A stretch of 32,012 nt of DNA. Source: Saccoglossus kowalevskii (taxonomy: Eukaryota; Hemichordata; Enteropneusta; Harrimaniidae). Numbering within the stretch: position 1 is the first letter of the stretch; each line of letters starts with the position of its first letter. Below are positions 27,067 through 32,012 of the stretch, piece by piece. A program made the translations under genes and the position numbers. Where the stretch lies: assembly GCF_000003605.2 (NCBI RefSeq), contig NW_003144289.1, positions 206,141-238,152 of the forward strand, written 5' to 3'. The notes below the pieces were generated by a model. It was not told where the DNA came from and did no database searches. It saw only the letters and a list, made by a program, of their open reading frames with translations.

Positions 27067-27500
27067 GTGAGTAAGGGATTTTGACCTTTTGACATTCGAC
27101 GTATTTGATCACGGAGGTTTGGAGCTTTTTTTTTTTTAGCTCCGTGTTCTAAACACGCAAAATGAGAATCACTAAACATTTTCTACGTATAATTACACTT
27201 TAATACAATTCTTGACTTTTAATTTCTTTCTGTTGATTAGATACATAACCATACATATAACTACATATCAACCAATTACCATCCGACACCGTTGTTTAAC
27301 CTACTAGTATATTAGCTAATTAGTATTATGCGCCAGTCAGGTAAACCCTTACCACCCCACCTTAGGATATGTGGCTGATGTGTGTGTAGTGCCCCACCCC
27401 CTGGGCAAACAACAAGTGATTCACTACCACTTGTTCCTGACACATCAACAGTAATCAAGGCACTGTACTGAACTTGCTGTGACCTGTGATCTCAATAGTT

Positions 27501-28130
27501 ATTAGTCCCCGTTCGGACGAAGTCCGAAAACGGGGACTTATAATTCGGTCTCTGTCCGTCCGTTTGTCCGTGCGTCCGTGCGTCCGTCAGGAGTCATATC
27601 TCAGAATCGCTTGGATCGATTCTGTTCATTCTTTGCATGTCCCTAGTACTTTATGTGGGACATATGCACATGCAGTGGTTTAGCGATTCGATTCAAAATG
27701 GCCGACTGGCAGCCATCTTGTTTTTTGAAAATGTTGTATTTTGGACATGCTTTGTCAGTTTTCATTCAAACTTGGTACATAGATTATACATGTTAGGATA
27801 CATGTCCATGATGATTTATTTCACAATTGGATCAAAGATGGCCGACTGGCAGCCATCTTGTTTTTTGAAAATGTCGTATTTTGGACATGCTTTGTCAGTT
27901 TTCATTCAAATTTAGTACATAGATCATACATGTTAGGATACATGTCCATGATGATTTATTTCACAATTGGATCAAAGATGGCCGACTGGCAGCCATCTTG
28001 TTTTTTGAAAATGTCGTATTTTGGACATGCTTTGTCAGTTTTCATTCAAACTTGGTACATAGATTATACATGTTAGGATACATGTCCATGATGATTTATT
28101 TCACAATTGGATCAAAGATGGCCGACTGGC
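27501..28130 (+). mobile_element. HINE/pearl-like repeat element, copy B (interrupted by LINE)
   Basis: Same layout as copy A in the opposite orientation: palindrome at 27504-27538, CCGT/GCGT microsatellite-like stretch at about 27555-27590, a lead-in with the shared GGGACATATGCACATGCA word, then the 140-bp tandem array. The element stops abruptly at 28130, where LINE coding sequence begins. Its right end is therefore missing or displaced beyond the insertions. Confidence 0.75.
27690..28130 (+). repeat. 140-bp tandem array, three units plus start of a fourth
   Basis: The word GCCGACTGGC starts at 27701, 27841, 27981 and 28121, an exact 140-bp period. Units differ by a few substitutions; the first is more divergent at its start. 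Each unit contains an inverted GATGGC/GCCATC pair and ACATGTTAGGATACATGT. 140 is not a multiple of three, so the open frames across it are by-products. Confidence 0.95.
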
Positions 28131-29760
28131 AACATTTTATTGTGATATAATAACTGCACTTAATTCTTCCACTCGTAACATTCAACATACTCCACGAAAT
28201 AAATCTGTTAATCTGGTTCCTGGCTGGAACGAAGCTGTAAAAGAAGTTTATGATGCATCCAGGGACGCTTTTAAACGGTGGGTGTCATTTGGTAAGCCCC
28301 GTTACGGTCCAATCTATGAATTAATGCGCAAGACCCGGGCTCAATTTAAGCGTGTATTTCGTGCATGTCGTAGGGATGAGGACCGCATTAAAGCTGATAA
28401 AATTGCTACACATCATTGTAATAAAGATTTTTCTAAGTTTTGGAAAGAAGTAAACTCTGATAAAGTAAACCAATTCATTTCTTGTTGTGTAGATGGTCAG
28501 TCTACTGAAGTGGATATTGCTGATATGTGGAAAGACCATTTCTCTAGTATTCTAAATTCTGTAAAAAATTGCGAATCTCGTGATTCGGTTGAGGCCAGTT
28601 TAGGTAATACCGGTAAAAGAATACATTATGCGATTATCGGGACGGAAGGTGGTTGGGACTGACAATATTTCTCCCGAACACTTAAAACACGCCAGTGATA
28701 GTTTATATGTACTCTTGTCGTTGTGCATGACAGGCATGCTTGTTCATGGTTATTTGCCAAATGAACTGTTAGAAACTATCATTGTCCCAATTATAAAAGA
28801 TCGCTCAGGCGATATCACTTCCCGTGACAATTATCGTCCGATTGCTGTTGCTACCTCTATGTCAAAGTTGTTAGAATTAATACTTCTGAAACGGTTGGAG
28901 GATTTTATAACTACTACTGATTTTCAATTTAGTTTCAAGTCGAACCATTCCACGGACATGTGCGTCTATGTTGTTATTGTTAAGGAAATTATTGATTTTT
29001 ATAAATCTCACAATAGTCCTGTGTTTTTATGTTTCATGGATGCGTCGAAGGCCTTTGATCTTGTCAATCATTGGTCCCTTTTTAAAAAGCTTATTGAATG
29101 TCATGTTCCATTATTTATTGTAAGACTTTTGATGTATTGGTATAATTCTCAGCAATTCTATGTTAAATGGGGTTCTGTTATGTCAGACTCGTTTGGAGTT
29201 TCTAATGGTGTTAGACAGGGGGGTATTTTATCTCCCTTTCTTTTTAACTTGTACGTTCCCAATGTTTATCTTAATGGCAAGCCACTACAATTTGTTAGTC
29301 AGTATTGTTATTTAGGATATCATTTTACCCAGAACGGAAAAGACAGTATTTGTATGAGAAAACAAATACGTGGATTGTTTGCTCGAGCCAACTTTTTATT
29401 ACGTAGATTTAGTAAATGTTCTCTTCCTGTTAAGTGTACGCTATTTCGTAGTTATTGTTCAAATTTGTATTGTAGTTACCTTTGGTCAGATTTTACTGTG
29501 GCAGATTTTAATCGTATTCGTGTTGCGTATAACAACGCTCTTAGAATTATATGTAATGTTTCTCATTCTTTTAATAGTAGTATAACAGAGACCTTCGCCA
29601 GACTATTAGTGATATTTTTTTTAAATCACGTATATGGCAAATGTGGCGTGGTCGATTTTATTTAATGCATACTGTGTAATTTGTTAATATGTTTTTTTCT
29701 TACTTTTTATATGGGCTTGTCCTGAAATAAAAGATAATAAAGTAATAAATAATAAATAAA
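28131..29760 (+). mobile_element. CR1/L2-like non-LTR retrotransposon, 5'-truncated, internally deleted
   Basis: Begins abruptly within the 140-bp repeat at 28131 in the endonuclease-RT linker and runs through the RT to a short A/T-rich tail (about 29725-29758, AATAAATAATAAATAAA). The endonuclease domain is absent. The 5' truncation fits target-primed insertion into the HINE-like copy. Clade assignment is by eye. Confidence 0.85.
28132..29665 (+). pseudogene. LINE reverse transcriptase lacking its catalytic YADD block
   Basis: The first frame (28132-28662) encodes the linker: VPGWNEAVKEVYDASRDAFK, PRYGPIYELMRKTRAQFKR and FSKFWKEV. A frame change near 28630 leads into GTDNISPEHL, NYRPIAVATSMSKLLELI, FLCFMDASKAFDLVNHW and NGVRQGGILSPFLFNLY. 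There the expected DD-containing stretch is missing, and the text jumps in frame to NVYLNGKPLQFVSQYCYLGY at about 29255-29262. It continues to RVAYNNALRIICNV. Roughly 100 residues including motif C are deleted while the frame stays open. Confidence 0.85.
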
Positions 29761-32012
29761 GTAACGATAAAGACATTGATACTGCAGTTACAGAATTGAC
29801 TGACATTATGTGTTCTGCAGCTGACAAATCAGTGAAAAAAATTACACATAGAATGCCAAGTAAAAATAAAAGAAAACCCAACAAACAACAAAATCCACAA
29901 CAATGGTTTGATGAGGATTGTTGGCAGTTGAGAAAGAAATTTACAGATACTGTTAAATTAGTGGAGAAATATCCAGATAATCCCTACATTAGGGGCCAGT
30001 TTATGTTAATGAGGAAAAAATATAACAAAGTTATAAAAATTAAAAAAAAGTTATACAAGCAAGACTTGTGGAATGAAATTATTTCACAGGAAGCAAATTT
30101 TCAAAAATAGAAAGTGCCAAAAATGAAGATGTAATCAAAGCAGACACATGGTTGAATCACTTTATATACCTCAATTGTATGCAAAATAATGACAAATTTG
30201 ATACCCAGTTAGAAGAAAAAATTATAAATGAAACTAGAGATATGGAAAATAATTTAGAAAGTAGTGAAGTTTGAAACAAACCTATTACGATAAATGAGTT
30301 GAAAAAGGCTGTTAGAAAGTTAAAACTTAGCAAGTCTGCGGGTGAAGACAAATTAGTCAATGAATTTATAAAGTACGGTCAAAACTATTTATTACAACCC
30401 ATTACTGCTGTATTTAATAAAGTTCTAAATTCTGGTAAATTTCCATCCATGTGGAAGGGTAGCATCATTGTACCGATTTACAAGAAAAGACCAAAATCTG
30501 ATCCTGGCAATTATAGGGGAGTGGCATTATTGAGCTGCTTAGGCAAACTTTATACTGCACTTTTAAATAACAGACTAGTAGACTACTTGGAAACTAAATA
30601 AATTTACTCCCCATTTCAATTTGGCTTCCGTAGAAACAGGAGAACAACAGATTGTTTATTTATTCTAAAATCAATTATCAATAGATATGTATACTCAGAA
30701 AACTCAAAAAAGAAAATATATGCTTGTTTTGTGGATTACAAAAAGGCTTTTGACAGTATGTGGCGTGATGGCCTATACTGGAATCTGCAAAAATATGGTA
30801 TAAATGGTACTGGTAGTTTCTATAATACAATTAAAAGTATGTATAGTGGGGTGGTTCACACTATAAAAACAGGCAAAGGGTTGACAAGTAAATTTGGGTC
30901 ATTTACTGGGGTGAAACAGGGTTGCAATATCAGCCCAACATTATTTAGTCTGTACATGAATAGTTTGCCTGAAAAGATAATGACTGCAAATGGTAACCCA
31001 CCTGAAATATAGAATAAGAAATTAGGTTGTATTATGTTTGCAGATGATGTCTTGATTCTATCGCAGTCGCAGGAAGGTATGCAAAACAGCTTAGATGCTT
31101 TGGCAGAATATAGTGATGCATGGAAATTAACTGTAAGTTTAAGCAAAACAAAATTAATGATCTTTAATAAGAGAAACCAAATTGTCAAACATAAATCTGT
31201 TTTTTATAAAGGAAATGAAATTGATGTGGTTGAAAGCTACAATTACTTGGGAATAGTTTTTACATCAAATGGAAAGTTTAAATTGGCTTGTAAGACTCTA
31301 AAAGAAAAAGCAATGAAGGCAATGTTCTTACTAAAACAAACACTCAGTTCTGTCTCAAACCTCAAAATAAGCACAGCTCTAAATCTATTTGATAAATTGA
31401 TAGCACCCATCATTAGCTATGGGTGTGAAGTATGGGGAGAGGAAGTCACTAAAAATAGCGATATTATTGAAACTGTTAACTATTCTTTCTTCTGATTATT
31501 CCTGAGGGTTAAAAAGAATGCTACTAAGCTTGCAATCTTAGGAGAATTGGGAAGATACCCTCTTGCCATAAAAATTAACATACAAATAATTAAATTCTGG
31601 TTCAGATCAAAACTCCCAGAGACGCCCAAGTTAATAAAAAGCACCTTTTATGAGGTCAATACAGTAAAAACTGGGTGGACAAAAAATGTCGACAAAATAA
31701 TCAGTGACAACAATCTTAATAATGCAATAAAACAACAATAAAAAAGAAGAAACCACTCCAAACCAAGACTATCTCTGCTTTACTGAAAGAGAATTACCGG
31801 TATATGATAAAATGGAAAGAAGCTCTATTTGATGACAACAGAGCAAATGGTGGAACAAATAAATTGGCAAATTATAGAACATTCAAAACACAGTTTAAAA
31901 TGAAAAAAATATTTAACAACAATGAATACTATCAAACTGAGACACGCCCTATGCCAGTTCAGAATCTCTGATCACAAACTTCATATTGAAACTGGCAGGC
32001 ATAGCAAACCTC
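29760..32012 (+). mobile_element. Second LINE (different clade), 5'-truncated, runs off the right edge
   Basis: Starts directly after the tail of the preceding LINE with coding text (NDKDIDTAVTELTDIM) and continues to the window edge. No endonuclease is present. The RT sequence is unlike the first LINE (GVKQGCNISPTLF, MFADDVLIL, GELGRYPLAIKI), so this is another family. The C-terminal block RHALCQFRISDHKLHIETGR ends at the edge. I would not name the clade without a tree. Confidence 0.83.
29763..32012 (+). pseudogene. LINE reverse transcriptase with intact FADD but nonsense and frameshift mutations
   Basis: The linker (WFDEDCWQLRKKFTDTVK) is in one frame to 30110. After a frameshift, the RT lies in a single frame from about 30120 to 31741, broken only by stops at 30272, 30599, 31010, 31493 and 31739. 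Motifs in order: ELKKAVRKLKLSKSAGEDKL, GSIIVPIYKKR, NYRGVALLS, SPFQFGFRRNRRTTDCLF, CFVDYKKAFDSMW, GVKQGCNISPTLFSLYMNSL, MFADDVLILSQ, YNYLGIVFTSNGKF and PIISYGCEVWGEE. Two more frame changes occur near 31745 and 31940. The catalytic FADD is preserved. Confidence 0.82.

Noticed and set aside
27486-28076. Overlapping open frames reading SKMADWQPSCFLKMSYF-type text
   Set aside because: They arise from the 140-bp tandem array and related lead-in. The same phrase appears in shifted frames each unit, so it is not a protein gene.
30272-31741. Reading the in-frame stops of the second LINE as programmed recoding or a variant genetic code
   Set aside because: All three stop codons occur, frameshifts are also present, and host exons contain no internal stops. 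Ordinary decay explains it.

Overview
This is a piece of an AT-rich animal nuclear genome. It has spliced genes with short phase-compatible exons in kilobase introns and several retroelement remnants, plus mosaic CpG content. The TACATGTA/TACCGGTA word usage, the pearl/HINE-like repeats and the mix of LINE and Penelope-like elements suggest a marine invertebrate, perhaps a mollusc or other lophotrochozoan. That placement is an inference. There is no bacterial, operon or CRISPR content.

Two host genes are recognisable, in divergent orientation. On the minus strand, from 22650 down past the left edge, lies a DPY19-like tryptophan C-mannosyltransferase gene (DPY19L1-type). I located 11 exon positions by homology, splice sites and phase. 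The last C-terminal exons lie off the left end. Its most notable feature is two alternative, paralogous first coding exons: 1a at 22318-22650 and 1b at 17013-17255. Each encodes its own cytosolic tail, first membrane helix and a copy of the [11 protein letters not shown] motif, and both end in phase 0 ready to splice to the same exon 2. The 12 shared codons around that motif differ by seven substitutions, all synonymous. Exon 9 lacks one base relative to the conserved reading frame.

On the plus strand, 26956-27066 is the first coding exon of the autophagy gene ATG5, with a CpG-rich 5' region and a probable small 5'UTR intron. The rest of ATG5 lies beyond the right edge.

The space between exons 1b and 1a holds a tandem-repeat element of pearl/Helentron-associated (HINE-like) architecture, interrupted by a 968-N gap (18905-19872). 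It also holds a dead, 5'-truncated Penelope-like element (about 20500-21990) with RT and GIY-YIG remnants. ATG5 intron 1 holds a second HINE-like copy in the opposite orientation (27501-28130) with a three-copy 140-bp array. That copy is cut by a CR1/L2-like LINE (28131-about 29760), which abuts a second, unrelated LINE (about 29760 to the right edge). Both LINEs are broken. The DPY19L introns hold a TA-flanked MITE, a two-copy dispersed repeat, a TTCTA microsatellite, an old HINE-like relic and a CpG-rich patch of unknown role.
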